A stretch of 64,000 bases of DNA from Hericium rajendrae (taxonomy: Eukaryota > Basidiomycota > Agaricomycetes > Russulales > Hericiaceae). Below are positions 1 through 11,946 of this stretch, one piece after another. Positions within the stretch are counted from its first letter, which is position 1; every line of letters starts with the position of its first letter. The notes beneath the pieces were generated by a model. The model searched no databases. It was not told where the DNA came from and saw only the letters and a list, made by a program, of their open reading frames with translations. A program made the position numbers and the translations under genes. Location of the stretch: positions 2,108,001 through 2,172,000 of the forward strand of contig CM065883.1 of NCBI GenBank assembly GCA_033439255.1, given 5' to 3'.

Positions 1-1854
1 AAACATAGCCTCATACTGAAATCTTTTATCATAATACATCAATAGATTTCCTTTTCTTGCTTGATCTGATATCTTAACACTGCCATTTTTGTTACCAATG
101 CCACCTAGTCCATATGGAAACAACCATGGAAATATCTGAGGATATAGCTGAGGATTGTTATATATTGACTCAGGATTTGCAGCTTGCCCTATGCCTAAAG
201 CTCTATTGTCTTTGCCTCTCATATGCTGTAAAGCAATAGCTCTAAGTTGTTGAGTGGTCTTTTTTTCCAGATCTCCTCCTGTTAGTCCATGTACAATGAA
301 AGGACAAATACCTGACTCTACACCTTCAATAGGTTCATCAGATACAGACATCATTCCAGGCTCAGTGGCATTGTCTGCAATTTTGCATTCTACAACTACT
401 GCAGGAACATCTTCTGGATATGTATTTAAATTTTCATAAGATATATCCAAGTCAGCATAATCAATATGATTAAGCTTCAACCATTCCAAGGCATGAGCCA
501 CTTTATTTCTTCGAACTAAGAGAGGAGTCCGCTTGAAATCTTTTTTGGTAGGCTGAGTCTGTCCTATGTAAATAAAAGCCATCACTTCATCTAGCTCATC
601 AAGACTAGGTGGAAGCTTTGCATATACTTTAGGCATAGGAGTAGAAAAGAAAACAGCATTTGCAGACATTTTATGCAAGCCAGATTTGTTTACACGTACA
701 ATGCATCTGTTGTGACACACCCTAGAAATAAGCATTTTTTCAGTCCAACTAAGGTCCTGTAGCTGTTTTGGAATCTCACCTATCCAATTGCCATTTATCA
801 AAGCTCCTTTTGGTGTCTTTTTCTTTTTCAAATCTTTCAGACAAGTATCACAGATATCTTCTGAGTACGTATTCATAATTGGCCCTTCACAAGGCTGTAT
901 AGGATCAGATGAGGTATATCTTTCTTGCCTTGCAACAAATGTATTGTTGCTTTCAAGAATAGAAAAATCAAGATCATGTTGAGAAAGATTAGAAAGATTT
1001 TTAATCGGAGTAAGTAAATCACAAACAGCACATGAGCCCTCTAATATCATATTTGGTTGAATATCTTTACAATAAGCAGAAACAATGTCTTCAATAAGTT
1101 TTTTTGAAGGAGGAATTGGAGGAAATGATTTATTGATATTACTATTTAAATTTTTGTCTTGCTTTTTATTAGCTCTATATCTTTTGCATTTTGCATTATT
1201 ACCCTTTTCACACACTTGAAATACTGTAATGTATTTTTCACATCTATCACTCTTGCAACAATGTCTTTTCAATTTACTTTGCAATTCATTGAGACTATTT
1301 CTACCATTTGCATTTATCTTATGCTGCAGACATAAAGTCACAAGCATAGCTTTGTTCAATTTTATCAGCTTTGAAACTGGGACAGTAGTTTGAACACTAT
1401 TATCTGTCATTGATGTATAATCTATGCTATGAGAAACAAAACTCCACATTGTATTTTCTTCAAAATGCATAGGATCTAATATAAAATCAACAATTTCATT
1501 ATATGACCAATTTGCAGGGTCCTGTCTAGCACCACCTCGTTGGTTATTATAACTTGATAAGGAGTTGTTACAGATTATATCAGTTGTCTTATGTACTAAA
1601 ACCTTCAATCGCCATTGAACATGTTTTAAAACTGAACTTATCTTGTGTAAAAGCATGGTATGTATCACTATCCACAAACATAACACTATTGTTGAGATTA
1701 GCATAATTATCCAAAGACGTATGGTCTCTTTAACCATAAGCTCTTTAGCCATATTATATGTGTTCTTTAACACGAGCTCCTGAGCCATTCTGCATGTGTT
1801 CTTTAACACTGACCCTTTGATCAAGATTTGCCACAAATGAGACCACAAACCTTC
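1..1854 (-). mobile_element. Helitron Rep/helicase, N-terminal part (runs off left edge)
   Basis: Rolling-circle transposon replicase of the Helitron class; the full protein joins a Rep nuclease to a PIF1-like helicase. Reading the minus strand from 1854 to the edge gives about 618 codons with no stop. The order matches fungal Helitrons: a Cys-rich upstream part, a CxxC segment (ICDTC near 850), then HNRCIVRV, LPPSLDELDEVMAFIYIG and FKRTPLLVRRNKVAHALEW of the DUF6570-type domain. YPQIFPWLFPYGLGGIG near the edge marks the start of the Helitron-like N domain. The Rep HUH motif and the helicase must lie left of the window. No ATG is obvious at the 5' end, where another frame also looks protein-like (around 1600-1800), so the first exon or an early frameshift is unresolved. 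The family call is firm; completeness is unknown. Confidence 0.93.
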
Positions 1855-2112
1855 AACACAATGCTTTGTGATATGCATGCAGTGGCGGCGTTGATGACTA
1901 CTAGAAAAAGGGAGATCTCTACCTCATCCATCGAACTCTGGTACTTAACAGCAACAGAGTTTATTTTTAAACAAAATTTATTTTTAGTTCACACCACGCT
2001 TTCAAAACAAAGTCAGAAAAAGCAAAGTCTATTTGAAGAGCGTAAAAGTAAAGTCTAGTTGAAGAGCGTAACAAAATTAAGCAACTCAGTCAATAATGAA
2101 CTGTCTAATCTA
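1855..2112. other. Noncoding gap with short direct repeat
   Basis: No gene is seen. It holds the 3' flank of the minus-strand gene at 2113-4354 and a near-duplicate of about 24 bp (AAGTCTAKTTGAAGAGCGTAA-type copies near 2021 and 2050). Confidence 0.4.
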
Positions 2113-4354
2113 TCACTGCTTTCTAGCAAGAAGATAAATGCCTTGAACATTCAAGTTCAAGTTGCTGTAGCCGCTCTTTACAAACTCAGTCACGGTGTGA
2201 ATTACCACCACTAAATCCCCCAACTCCAAGTCACCTTTGGTATGCTTTGCAAGCTTGTGAGCCTTCGTGAACAAAAAACGGGGATCACCTTTGATCGTTG
2301 TACCACCTTCACCAAGACGCTTGTAGAACCTGGTACAATTCCAGACAGGAACTATATAATCAAGTCTCATGGTCAGCAACATCTTTTGAGCTAAGACATA
2401 AAAGACGTACTAGTATCCAAAAGTCCCAAGGGACGCTTGGTCATGTCTTTGATTCCGGTACCAGAACTGGCATCAGTCTGGTTGTCACCAGACGTCGGAG
2501 TGGGGAACGAGTATTTTCCTCCCTTTGACAAGGAAGAGGAAGCAGAAGACGCAGTAGATTCTAAAGATGGTATTAGTGATAATTACATGTAATTCAGATA
2601 AAAGGGGCTTACTTGTAGATTTAGGCGTCTCTGCTTTGCTGATGAGGCAGTGGATTCACGCTCTCCTACCATAGTGCCAAATGGAACACCGCCCTCCATG
2701 CAAAAGATGCTCAGCTTCCTCTTGCCAAACACTGACCCATAAAATGCCAATCCCCTCTCCCACTCCATGCTAAGAGGAGATACGTAGAGCTCTCTTATGT
2801 ACCGCTTCCCTAAATGATTACAATTAGACAGAAACAACTGAACAACACAACCAAGAACATACCTTTTCCAGTATTCATCATACGGCCCTCCATCAAATCA
2901 GACTTCACCACAAAGCCAATCGTGACAAAAAGAGCCACCTGCCCATTCTCTTTGAAGATGATGCCTCTATGGGTTGCCGTATTCGCCTCAAAAAGATTGG
3001 GGTCCACCCGAGCTGGGTTTATCAGATCCAAGGACACATTCTGACTGAACGTCATAATTTGAACAAGATAGCTATACAATCATTATGTTAGGTTGCATCT
3101 AATGTAACGCAATAATAAGAATGACTTACTCTAAATTGAGATTTCCATACTCAACCTCCGTCAGAAGACTGGCTCCCAACGTCTGAACATTGATGCTGCC
3201 TCCAGTCAGAGAAACAGAATGGCTAAGAGTTCAAATGAGTACATGAGGAATCTGCAGTTAAGCAAGTTGAGACGTACTCCAAGCTGGGCAGGCTTTTGTA
3301 GGAAGTCTTGAGAAGCCTGTCCATCAGATTGACATCTGTGACCGCACAATCCTCTGGAACGCTAATACAATACTAGATGTGAGTCAATTCAAGGACGTCA
3401 AAAAAATGAACATACAATTTATCTTCGTCCTCCAATGGATCCTCGACCGTGTAGTGTGTCTCTTCCTCTTCTATCTCCTCCTCTTTATCTCCTTTTACGT
3501 CAATCTCCTGCTCCTCAGCTGCCATCTCCTCTACCTTGTTCTCGACGGGTAAGGTGTTGGATTCTTCGTCGCTGGAGTCCATGAGTACGACTTTGGGCTT
3601 TTTGCTGCAGATGAAACATTAGAAATCAGACAAATATTGATAAAGATCAATGAAACTCACCGCGTCTGCCGTGGCTTCTTTTCCATACTGAATGGGCTGT
3701 GCAACAAGATACGACTGAGCTGACATGGACCGAAACAAAAATACTGACAAAAGAACATGACTTACTCATCTTCTGAATCTAAACTAACAGCCTCTCTGTG
3801 ATCGTATCCAACTCAATAAATCTGAGCAAAAAGTTAAAATTATGACAAGACGTACTTGTTGGCTCTCTTCTTGTCAGGACGAACTTTGGTGCCTTTGAAG
3901 GGGCTTATGACCACTCTACAAATCATGTCATGAGAAGACTACCTACATTGTAGCAATGTTCACTTACTCAACGTCCTTTGACTGGAATAGCCGCTTCGTG
4001 AAGGGTACATCTGACTCATCGTCAGACTCGTCCCCTGCAAGGGCCCGCTTTCTGAAGAAAAACACATGTTTTAGACTGGCACTTAGCACGCGAAAATCTC
4101 TCAACAGATTCACCAGATCCAAACCAGACCAACAAGGTTAAGAAGATCACGTACGAAAATCTCTCAACTTACCGAGATCCTAGCGTGCTTGCGCTGGAAG
4201 AGTTACGAGCCAGGCCCTTTGGAGCAGATGGTTGAATGCGCTCCTTGTCTCGATTGACTGGTGTCACTGGCATGGTGTCGGTGCGGCTTAGAGCCTTGGA
4301 AACAGTAGAAGCAGAGACCTTTTTGGTCTTAGAACGAAGAGAGCGACCAGACAT
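2113..4354 (-). CDS. Multi-exon basidiomycete-type hypothetical protein
   Basis: I do not recognise a function. The best start is the ATG at 4354 (MSGRSLRSKTKK), because the longer open frame upstream lacks an ATG. About nine exons separated by introns of roughly 50-120 nt can be followed. They are a basic Ser/Thr-rich N-terminus; short exons with DESDDESD and PFKGTKVRPDKKRAN; an acidic exon at about 3415-3605 (DSSDEESN, EEEIEEEE); a segment near 3290-3360 (VPEDCAVTDVNLMDRLLKT); then exons 2870-3065, 2610-2810 and about 2400-2540. The last exon is 2113-2380 (IVPVWNCTRFYK, ELGDLVVVIHTV, LNLNVQGIYLL). The final motif resembles a recurrent family of mushroom hypothetical proteins. Mixed basic and acidic low-complexity N-termini suggest a nuclear protein, but that is inference. 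The first intron holds a remnant of a MITE. Confidence 0.6.
4107..4150. mobile_element. MITE remnant in an intron
   Basis: The stretch CACCAGATCCAAACCAGACC and the following AACAAGGTTAAGAAGA match one arm of the 205-bp MITE at 50332-50536 with few changes. A 15-bp direct repeat (CGAAAATCTCTCAAC) lies on both sides, at about 4091 and 4154, and may be an insertion or repair scar. It lies wholly in the first intron of the 2113-4354 gene. Confidence 0.6.
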
Positions 4355-4386
4355 GACAGCTAATAGCAAGACAGAACAATGCAGTT

Positions 4387-5130
4387 AATGAATGAGGGGA
4401 CAAGGGGGCAGCAAGATGCTGAAGGGCAGTCGATGCTGTCGCTCAAGATTATATGGTCTGCATGCTTGTGATTTAGGGCCGGCCAAAGATAGACTTGAAG
4501 AATTGACCTCTGCACTCGACAAAGGACGAGGGAATTTTGCCATGATCACCTTGGCTGCAAGACAGAATTGCAAATATTCTGACCAATCAGTAACAACCAC
4601 ATGCTGAATTTACGAGCTACTGACCCTCATCGGTGAACAGATCTTTGGGGCAGACGGATATGAACACCTGGTAGTCAAGGAATGTGACCGAATGGAACTG
4701 ACCTATAGCTCTAGACCACTCAAGCCTCAAGGTTGGTCCTGACATTTTTGAAATGCAGCGCAGTTGCATCTAACTTGACATTTGTCTGAGGAAAAGAAGG
4801 AGACGGGTTGTTAGGTGTTGGTGAAGCGAAGAGAGAATCTGACATACTGAACGTGGATTGGACAGATAAGAAATAAGCGAATGCAAAGAAGAAACCTAAG
4901 ACACGTACCATGAAACAAGATTTGAATCTGGTATCCAATCTGAAACTACAGACTTACCGAGAATTGGAAGTTCAGCGGAAGAGTTAGAATCGAGTCTTCC
5001 GCACCGCTGATCTTCTGCTTTGGTTAAGCGAGAACCAGGAACCTTGATGGAAAGTTCCGTAGTGCTGTTTAACGGAGTTGGCAAACAGCTGAATTGGGAC
5101 GTTGATCCAGTTGACAGAATCTACAGATCT
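4387..5130 (-). CDS. Small multi-exon hypothetical protein, start unresolved
   Basis: I do not recognise a family. The C-terminal exon (4387-4560) encodes AKVIMAKFPRPLSSAEVNSS and ends with a stop at 4387, 33 bp before the start of the next gene on the same strand. An upstream exon at about 4620-4770 encodes MSGPTLRLEWSRAIGQF, then VTFLDYQVFISVCPKDLFTD, with a GT donor after DEG and an AG acceptor before AKV. A further exon at about 4955-5130 (STGSTSQFSCLPTPLNST, KVPGSRLTKAEDQR) is open but has no ATG, so the first exon or true start is not found. The order and spacing suggest a unit of its own rather than the 5' end of the neighbouring gene. Exon joins are my reading of splice-like signals and could be wrong in the middle (4780-4850). 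Confidence 0.45.
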
Positions 5131-5503
5131 CTAAAACTTTTAACAATCTTTGCTTCTCCACTAACACTGTTGCTCCGTCCAATTTTTGCAGCATGGCCTA
5201 AGCTGATTGGCAGTGCCCATTGACATAACCCAGATCCATTTCTCAGATGGTCTGGACACCTTCGCTTTACTCACATAGAATTGCAAAGTCTATGACTATC
5301 CTGGTAACGCTCTTCACCTGTCTATCCACATGATATTTTTCTGACCGTCTACCAATCAAACAAATATGTGAAATCACCTCATCTCATTTTTTGTCCAGGT
5401 CAAACCGCCCAAATTTTCTTGCATCACTCCTCTTCTTCCTCATTTTGTCTCCATCTATTTTCATATACACGCCTCTCTTCATCTCCAACTTCTCTTACCG
5501 TAC
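5131..5503. promoter_or_regulatory. Divergent intergenic region
   Basis: It lies between the minus-strand gene ending near 5130 and the plus-strand ATG at 5504. It is pyrimidine-rich over 5390-5500 on the plus strand, as is usual just upstream of fungal starts. No TATA box or palindrome stands out. Confidence 0.4.
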
Positions 5504-6771
5504 AATGTCTCACTCTCTGATCCAATTTCTGGACAAGTCAGATTGTCGTAAGTCTATGTCCTTTGCACTTCCTCCTAGCTAACCGCAATTTGTAGAAACT
5601 CATGCTCTCAAAATCTGTGAGGATGCTGCTCAGCAATTGCCACGTCACCTTCAGCTCAAACATATGTCAGATGTGCGTCTAGCTATATTCTTGCTTATGA
5701 CCTCTTTCTGAACGTTGTCTTTCTCAGATCAAATTTTTGCGTGCAAACTATGTTTCACATAAGGCCCCCGATGGTACTGCAAAGGTTGTCTTACGGAACA
5801 GTGATCCTGAGGCGGAACTGGAAGAGGCTGTCTGGGAGATGCAGGGTGTCTTGCTTGACTATGATTTACCTCCTGTCTTGCATCGTAACCGGTACGTGTC
5901 AACTTTATCTCTCTTTTGTCTGTAATAACTTGAATGATATCATTTTAGCCTACCTGGAAAGCCTATCTGGGCCAAGCAGAGCGTGCATTTGCTAGGCTTC
6001 AGCTCACCAATCTTTGAGCAGGCTATAACGGGCATCGCTGCCATCCACCATCTCATCGATAGTGTCTATTCGGTAAACAGTCTCAGACCCTGGGTCCCTG
6101 ATCAGACGGAAGATCATCCGTCTTTCGCCTTTTCCAATCGCTATGTCACTCCCCTCTCTCAATCTCAGGGTCATAGTCCTGTTCCATTTGGAGACGTCAT
6201 AGATCCCCAAGGTATCTTGCTGCAAGCTACGTCTAATGTAGGTGCTCACCTCGAAGACAACAAAGTGGAGTATTACGAGAGACAATCTGATACCTTGTAC
6301 GATCTCTTGTTTTCATCAGTTCAATGTCGCTTTAATCTGATGAATATTTTTTTAGAGCATCTAACTACGACTACACTGCTATTGATCCAGCAGTCATACG
6401 CTCAGGTCAAATAGTTCAGCTGCAGGTATCCTTTGGTACTGTACCGCTCTGGGCAAAGAAAGGCATGTATCAAATGGTGTGCAAGCTCAGATCTATTGCT
6501 ATTTTGGATCGTCAGCTTCAAGAGGCAACTTATTTCTTTTGATCTTTACTCGTCAACCTTGCTCACACATCACTATTAGGCTTACGACATGCAAGTATAT
6601 ACCGCACAGTTTACTAAAACTGTTTCCCCTTCCAAGACTATGAAGAGACGCATTGGATATTCAGTGAAGAAGGAGGCGAAGAAGGTGAAGAGCAGCAGCG
6701 TCCAAGGGGTAGATCGTGTAGAAGGATTAGAAGACACTTTTATGCAAGACACAGCACCTTCTGCTACTTAA
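5504..6771 (+). CDS. Six-exon basidiomycete-type hypothetical protein (YYER family)
   Basis: Function is not recognised, but the C-terminal pattern matches a recurrent mushroom protein family: an acidic D/E-N-x-V-x-YYER motif (DNKVEYYERQ near 6260), then a GQIVQLQVSFGTVP stretch and a basic tail (KTMKRRIGYSVKKEAKKVK). Exons start at the ATG at 5504 (MSHSLIQFLDKSDC), then about 5597-5669, 5727-5890, 5950-6297, 6356-6521 and 6581-6771. All joins keep the frame and no internal stop is seen, so the gene looks intact. Four introns have GT-AG ends. The last appears to use a GC donor (GAG|GCAACT...TTAG), a rare but accepted class. It is divergent to the unknown genes at 2113-5130, with which it may share a promoter region. 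Confidence 0.7.
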
Positions 6772-7102
6772 CTTAGTCTTTGCTTTATATAATCTCTCTC
6801 AGTTTTGAACGCATATCCTGTTGGTGTTGTAGGGGGGATGCTTACAGCTTTTGCAGAAAGGATGACAGTCCATGCCATGTAAAAACTTGCTGTGACATCG
6901 TCAGTCTTTTGCTAAATTGGGGGTGCCACGTCTCAGATACAGATAAGCCCTTGTTGCCTCTTACTGTACATCCTTTCTGCATTATTCCTTGTACATCTAG
7001 TTTATTACTGTCCTGATTTCAGCTAGTACATTCAGAAGATATAATCATATTTTGCAACTGCACAGTGTCAGATGACTGTGCTGAGATCACATGACCTATA
7101 CT

Positions 7103-7126
7103 GACCTTGTGTGGCCGGACAAGGTC
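7103..7126. repeat. Dispersed 24-bp palindrome, copy 1a
   Basis: Half-site GACCTTGTGTGG is followed by its near inverse CCGGACAAGGTC. GATCACATGACC lies 6 bp to the left, which is the arrangement seen at other copies. It is about 200 bp upstream of the F-box-like ATG at 7324. Confidence 0.8.
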
Positions 7127-7159
7127 TGATGGCTGTGCTAAGGTCACATGACCCACTCT

Positions 7160-7183
7160 GACCTTGTCCGGCCGGACAAGGTC
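7160..7183. repeat. Dispersed 24-bp palindrome, copy 1b
   Basis: A perfect inverted repeat: GACCTTGTCCGG followed by CCGGACAAGGTC. It is flanked on the left by GTCACATGACC and on the right by GGTCATGTGATC, so the larger unit is also palindromic. It lies about 140 bp upstream of the ATG at 7324. Confidence 0.85.
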
Positions 7184-7323
7184 TGGTGGCTGAGGTCATG
7201 TGATCTGCTGTGACCTTGTCTTGTGACATCACATGTATGCCACGCAATCGATGCTATCTCTACTTCTTTTATCTTTCATCTGGCCATCTTCTTTCCATTA
7301 TTCACTCTCTGCTCTTCACGATC

Positions 7324-8380
7324 ATGAAACTTCCTACAGAGATATACACTAGAATTTGTGCAGATCCTATGCTAAAAGCTGGAGATATGCGTCTTATCAA
7401 CAAGGCTGTACTTAGAGCAGTGGCACATCGCCCTACCACAGTTCATCTTCGTACATCAAGACAGTTCTTCGGATTTCTGAAAACAGTAAGATTATCTATC
7501 TTTCTTTGAGCTTGCAATATATCAATACCATCTCCTTGCAGCTTCGTCAACACTTTGCTATTATAAATCCTCTTATCTCTTCTCGTTCTGAATTCATCTT
7601 TATAAATGTCACCACCATCGTATTCCATGAGGGAGTCCTTTCTCCTCGGATTTATTCAATCAACCTTCCACAAAGACTTGTCAAAATTCTTCAAATCTTA
7701 GATGCCTATGTTCTCAATCAGGCAGACACTCTCTTTTCACGTCTCACCACCATCTCTTCTATTGTTATATCCATGGACAATATTCAATCTTATCATCTTC
7801 AAGTCATATCAAAATGGATGAAAAGTCTCAACCAACAATCCATCACTCTTTCCATCATCAATCATTCAGATGAGGACACTGATGTATATAATTTGGGTCT
7901 ATTGTCTTCTCCAGTTGTTCTGACATGTCTTATTTACTGTAGGAGCCATATGGTCATTACACATATCCATGGCTATCAAGACAAATCTGGATCTCATCAT
8001 TGATGCAGTTTTCAAATGTCACACGTCTTATCATCTCAACCACATGGCTTATCTCAGATTGGCCAGAAGATGCACACTTTCCAGGCAATGAAGACATCTC
8101 AGATGCTGATGATGAATCAGAACACAATCCAAATCCCGCATATTTTGAAAAATGTGGTGTTCTGATGCACAACCTGGAAACATCGGTGGTATTCAACTCA
8201 GTTGCAGGTTTACCTCATCTAAAAGAGGTTTATCTGCATTATGGCTCTGGTTTTGGATATAGAGAATCATCACATAGAGGAGAAGGAACCTTTAGTTTGT
8301 GGGAATGGTCAGATCATAATTGGATTAGATCAAATACTTGGCCGGTTCAAAAGTATAAGCTATGGTCTCCATATTTCTAA
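7324..8380 (+). CDS. F-box-like protein, paralog 1
   Basis: A three-exon gene: 7324-7485, 7542-7889 and about 7945-8380, with introns ending GT-AG. The N-terminus (MKLPTEIYTRICADPML...MRLINKAVL) is a short F-box-like helix pair of the kind that would dock to Skp1 in an SCF ubiquitin ligase; that role is inference from the motif. The rest looks like a degenerate repeat domain with a C-terminal GSGFGYRESSHRGEGTF motif. A paralog on the other strand at 31908-32934 shares LPTE(I/V)(Y/W)TRICADP, the TIVFH(E/G)G stretch, (F/L)SDWPE and G(S/G)GFGYE. All exons are open and in frame, so this copy looks intact. Its stop lies 13 bp from the stop of the convergent gene at 8394-11586. Palindromes at 7103 and 7160 lie upstream and may be regulatory. 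Confidence 0.75.
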
Positions 8381-8393
8381 CTACTCTGCTCTT

Positions 8394-11300
8394 TTATACC
8401 TCATTGTCCCAGTATGCATTTCTTAGCTCTCTACCTCTTCTAGCCTTCGCTTGCTGTCTTGCTGCATTTACTGCTCTCTTTGGAGTAGTTGCACATTTAC
8501 CTTTGCTTTTTGCAGGTGGACCTCCTCCCCCTTCTTCCCCTCCTCCTCCTCCTGCAGTGCTTCTCATTTCACTTTTACCTGGCATAATAGTACCATGCGT
8601 CTTCTTTGCATTCCACCACCTAGATTTTTTCAATAAAACATATTTATGTCATAACAAATTTGCTTACCATACACATCCAGGCTGGGTGTGAAAATACACA
8701 CCGTATGCTGTATAGGCAAAGTCGAAACTTGTATCCCTCAGGTCTTCAGATTTTGTGAGCTGACTACAGGCTGACCATCCTTCGTTGTCGTCACCATGTT
8801 GAGGTGCCATGTAATCATCACAGTAAAAAAGATTGATGCCAGTTGCACTGAGCCTTTTAAGCTCAGCATTGTCCTTGTCGCTTCGCAAATCTGCTCTTGC
8901 AATGTTTCCTTCTGCTCCAAGAGATTGGGTTAGGATCTCAGCATCCTAAATCATCCTTAGTTCAAATACTAGCAGTATTAAACAATGCTCTTACTTTGGC
9001 ATGGTTGAATAAGATCCGAATATTCTCAATAGTGTTGGTCTCTGCTCCTGGATATTCCCTATAAATGTCTCCAGCCATACCACCCATAGCTTGTCTTGCT
9101 CCTATTGGAATCATATCACCATATGCCCATTGCTGGAAGTCTGAGCCTCTCTTCAACTTGGATCGATTTGATTCAAATAGTTGATTGTGATGCTCCACAC
9201 ACATGTCCAATAGGTCCCCTCTTATTGCATTGAACTTGATGCCACCAACCTGATGCCACATGTTAGCACACAATACATAAATCAAATGGAGGTAACATTG
9301 AAGCTCACTATCTCCTGATCAGGTGTTAGCACCTGTACTGCATCTCTTCCACATCTATTGAACACTACAGGTCGATGTTCAATCCTTTGCAGATTTAACT
9401 CTTCAGGTGTTCGATACTGTATGTCCGATTGCAAACTCTTTGGAATGCTCTTTGAATACAGTTAGCTCAAAATATATGCAAGACACAAAAAGAGCCATGC
9501 CTTTGGGACCAATTGATCATTGGCAGGAGCAGAAGTAATCACAAACCCCTTCAATGCCTCCACATCTTTTTCTTCAACAACCAACTTTAGGATGCATGCC
9601 TCACTAGCAGGCAGGTGTCCACATGTATAACATCCCTTCTTTTCTCCTGGAAGTTTTGGTATGTCTTGGTGGAGACCAACTTTAGATCCTGGTTGACTTG
9701 TAATTCTGCCGACTTCTGCTCGGTTGAAACCTTGTTCTTTTGCTCTGTGAGATATGTCCTTCAATTCCTTTGTACATTCAAATATGCACAGAAACCTTTC
9801 ATCGGTGATACGTGTTGCCACATCTTGTATGGTGCCTCTCATAACATCTGAATAAAGATTTGCTAGGTTCCATGTTGAAGTCTGCAAAATTAGTGTTAAC
9901 TCACAAATCACAATAACTATTATGTCACAAATAAAGACATACATTTGATATTCCAGCAATTTTTTCAAGTCCATCTTGCAACCATTGATCCCATGCCAAC
10001 ATAAAATTCTTGAGAGAGACAAGAAAGAAAACTGTGCTTGGATAAGCAGGTTGAGGAATCAGCTGAGGATGATTTTGAAAAGCATTCAAGAACATGTTCT
10101 TGGTATTATCAAGGAATATTCTTCCCCTTTCAGTTGTTGGTTCTATCTAAATAAAAGTCTTACATGTTATGTTTTTCATAATTCAACTGGACTAACTTAC
10201 TCTTGCATCTGAATCCGGCAGGCTACTAAAGACTGTGGCAGGTGTCCACAGATGTTCGATCACAGACAATGCTTGTGTCCAACAGTACCTTCTGTAGCTA
10301 TTTTGTAAACTTATCCTTTCAATTGTAGGAAAGAAGGCTGGATTTGTAATTTCCTTGAAGACATCGTGAAGGCCAGAATGCTGACATAAAAAATATGACA
10401 TTGATAATAAACCAATCTAATATAAATGCACACACCTTGACTGCCTTTCTCCAAGTTTCTTCCTCTCTAATGGCCTTTTTGATGGCTCGCATCTGCCTCA
10501 ATGCTTCTACAGCTTCTACTTGTGCTAATTTCACCATCTTTTCATCATCATCCCCCTGAAAATGATTGTAAGTAAGAGTAAATTGAAATCTCTTTAAACT
10601 TACATCTACATGAAACAACTTATACAAGCTCTCTTTCCAGCGTGTACAGATTTTTAACTTATTTTCAGATGATGTTATCACATATGTAGACAAAGCTGAA
10701 TGATTTCTGCTAGTAATTTTGAAGTTGTCCAGATTGAATTCAGTACCTTTGGATACATCAACAAATTTATTCAGTATCAAACATGCAAGATGTGTAAAAA
10801 TACATACCACTAGGGTTCTGATTATCGTCATGTATGCTGTCGACCACCATATCACTACCACTATCACTGCTTATGTCCATATCACTATTCTCATCACTCT
10901 CACTATACATCTCTTCAGGAACATAATCTCCATCTATGACAACAGTTGACAGTTAGTGTGTAATTTTTTAGAATGCATATATGAACCTACCATCACTCTC
11001 ATCCTCAGAGTCTAAATTGTAAAACTCTCCCCTTCCAAAAGCTATCTGATCTTCAGCAGAGCAGTAGCTAGGTCCATCAAGCTCAGGAGCTGTCATGCTG
11101 AGTTTTTGCATTTTTGGGGCCTGTGCAGTAATCATTAGATGCTTGTCACATTCACTTTTGTCAAATAAACTTACTCCACTACTTTCCAGAAATGTTTGCC
11201 ATCTTTGCAGGTATTTGTGATTTTTCTCCTCACCATACTTCTTGATGGTATGCAATGAGCTGAAAAAGATGGCAAGTGCTTGTGCTTTATTGCTCACAGA

Positions 11301-11586
11301 GCAAGCAGTAGTAAAGGTAATGTACTGGAATGCCTGTGCAATCTATATAAATTAGAAAATAAGTCAGTATACTGCAAATCACCATGCATTGAATTCAACC
11401 ACTCACCCAGCTAGGATCCTCAATAATCAGGGCTACAATGGTTTCAGGGAGCCCATGCCAGCGACGGTCAGGCTCTACAACAAACGGTATGTTTCGTATG
11501 CAGTCAGCAATGATTCTGGACTTTAACCACTTTTCAGTGTGAGGATGGGTTTGGATCTTCCATCTGACATGCAGAAGAGTTGCCAT
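8394..11586 (-). CDS. Large multi-exon hypothetical protein, convergent
   Basis: I do not recognise this protein. The start is the ATG at 11586 (MATLLHVRWKIQTHP). About a dozen exons follow with short GT-AG introns. They hold LPETIVALIIEDPSW; an acidic exon (NLDSEDESD, then SESDENSDMDISSDSGSD); a Lys/Arg-rich helical exon (QMRAIKKAIREEETWRKAVK); the segment WTQALSVIEHLWTPAT; and a Cys pair region near 9600 (GCYTCGHLPASEAC). Further exons hold RPVVFNRCGRDAVQVLTPD, GGIKFNAIRGDLLDMC, SDFQQWAYGDMIPIGARQ and the segment GINLFYCDDYMAPQHGDDN. The last exon gives a Gly/Glu-rich then basic tail (KRAVNAARQQAKARRGREL). No in-frame stop is needed in this model, so it looks intact. Acidic and basic tracts suggest a nuclear or chromatin-associated protein, as inference only. 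Confidence 0.6.
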
Positions 11587-11946
11587 GATCAGTTGAAAAT
11601 GAGACTGGGATACTAGAATGTGTAGTAGAGGTTGTTGTAAGAAAGTGAAAGACCAAGGACAGACAAATGCTATCTGATCGGACCATCTGTGGCAGTGCTA
11701 CACGATCACATGACCGACTTGTTGAAAAGTCGCGCTTGTGGCTGGCTCTCTTCTTCAGAACTTTGCATCCAGAGCAAGTTAGGTTGAGCACGAATGCAAG
11801 GACAATAAGGTCGTTCGTGCACTAACTCACTTGCACTGGCTGCAAGGTTCAAGGGGGCACACCCATCCTCCATCCGCAGCGGGTTGCAGTTGAGGTGCCC
11901 CCGCCTGACGTCTCTATGTGGTCGTCACCCCCTTTCAAGGTCTCTT
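11587..11946. promoter_or_regulatory. Upstream region of 8394-11586 gene
   Basis: No coding sequence is supported. It contains GATCACATGACC at 11704-11715, the same flanking box that accompanies the dispersed palindromes, here about 120 bp upstream of the ATG at 11586. An inverted repeat GGGGGCAC (11853-11860) / GTGCCCCC (11895-11902) is also present. Confidence 0.45.

Larger units (their letters stand above)
6772..7323. promoter_or_regulatory. Intergenic region with compound palindromes
   Basis: It separates the gene ending at 6771 from the F-box-like start at 7324. Its right half carries two copies of the dispersed palindrome and several CACATGA / TCATGTG boxes. No gene is seen at 6772-7080, although short open frames exist. 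Confidence 0.5.

Noticed and set aside
254-982. Plus-strand frames of 61-64 codons
   Set aside because: Antisense of the Helitron replicase reading frame.
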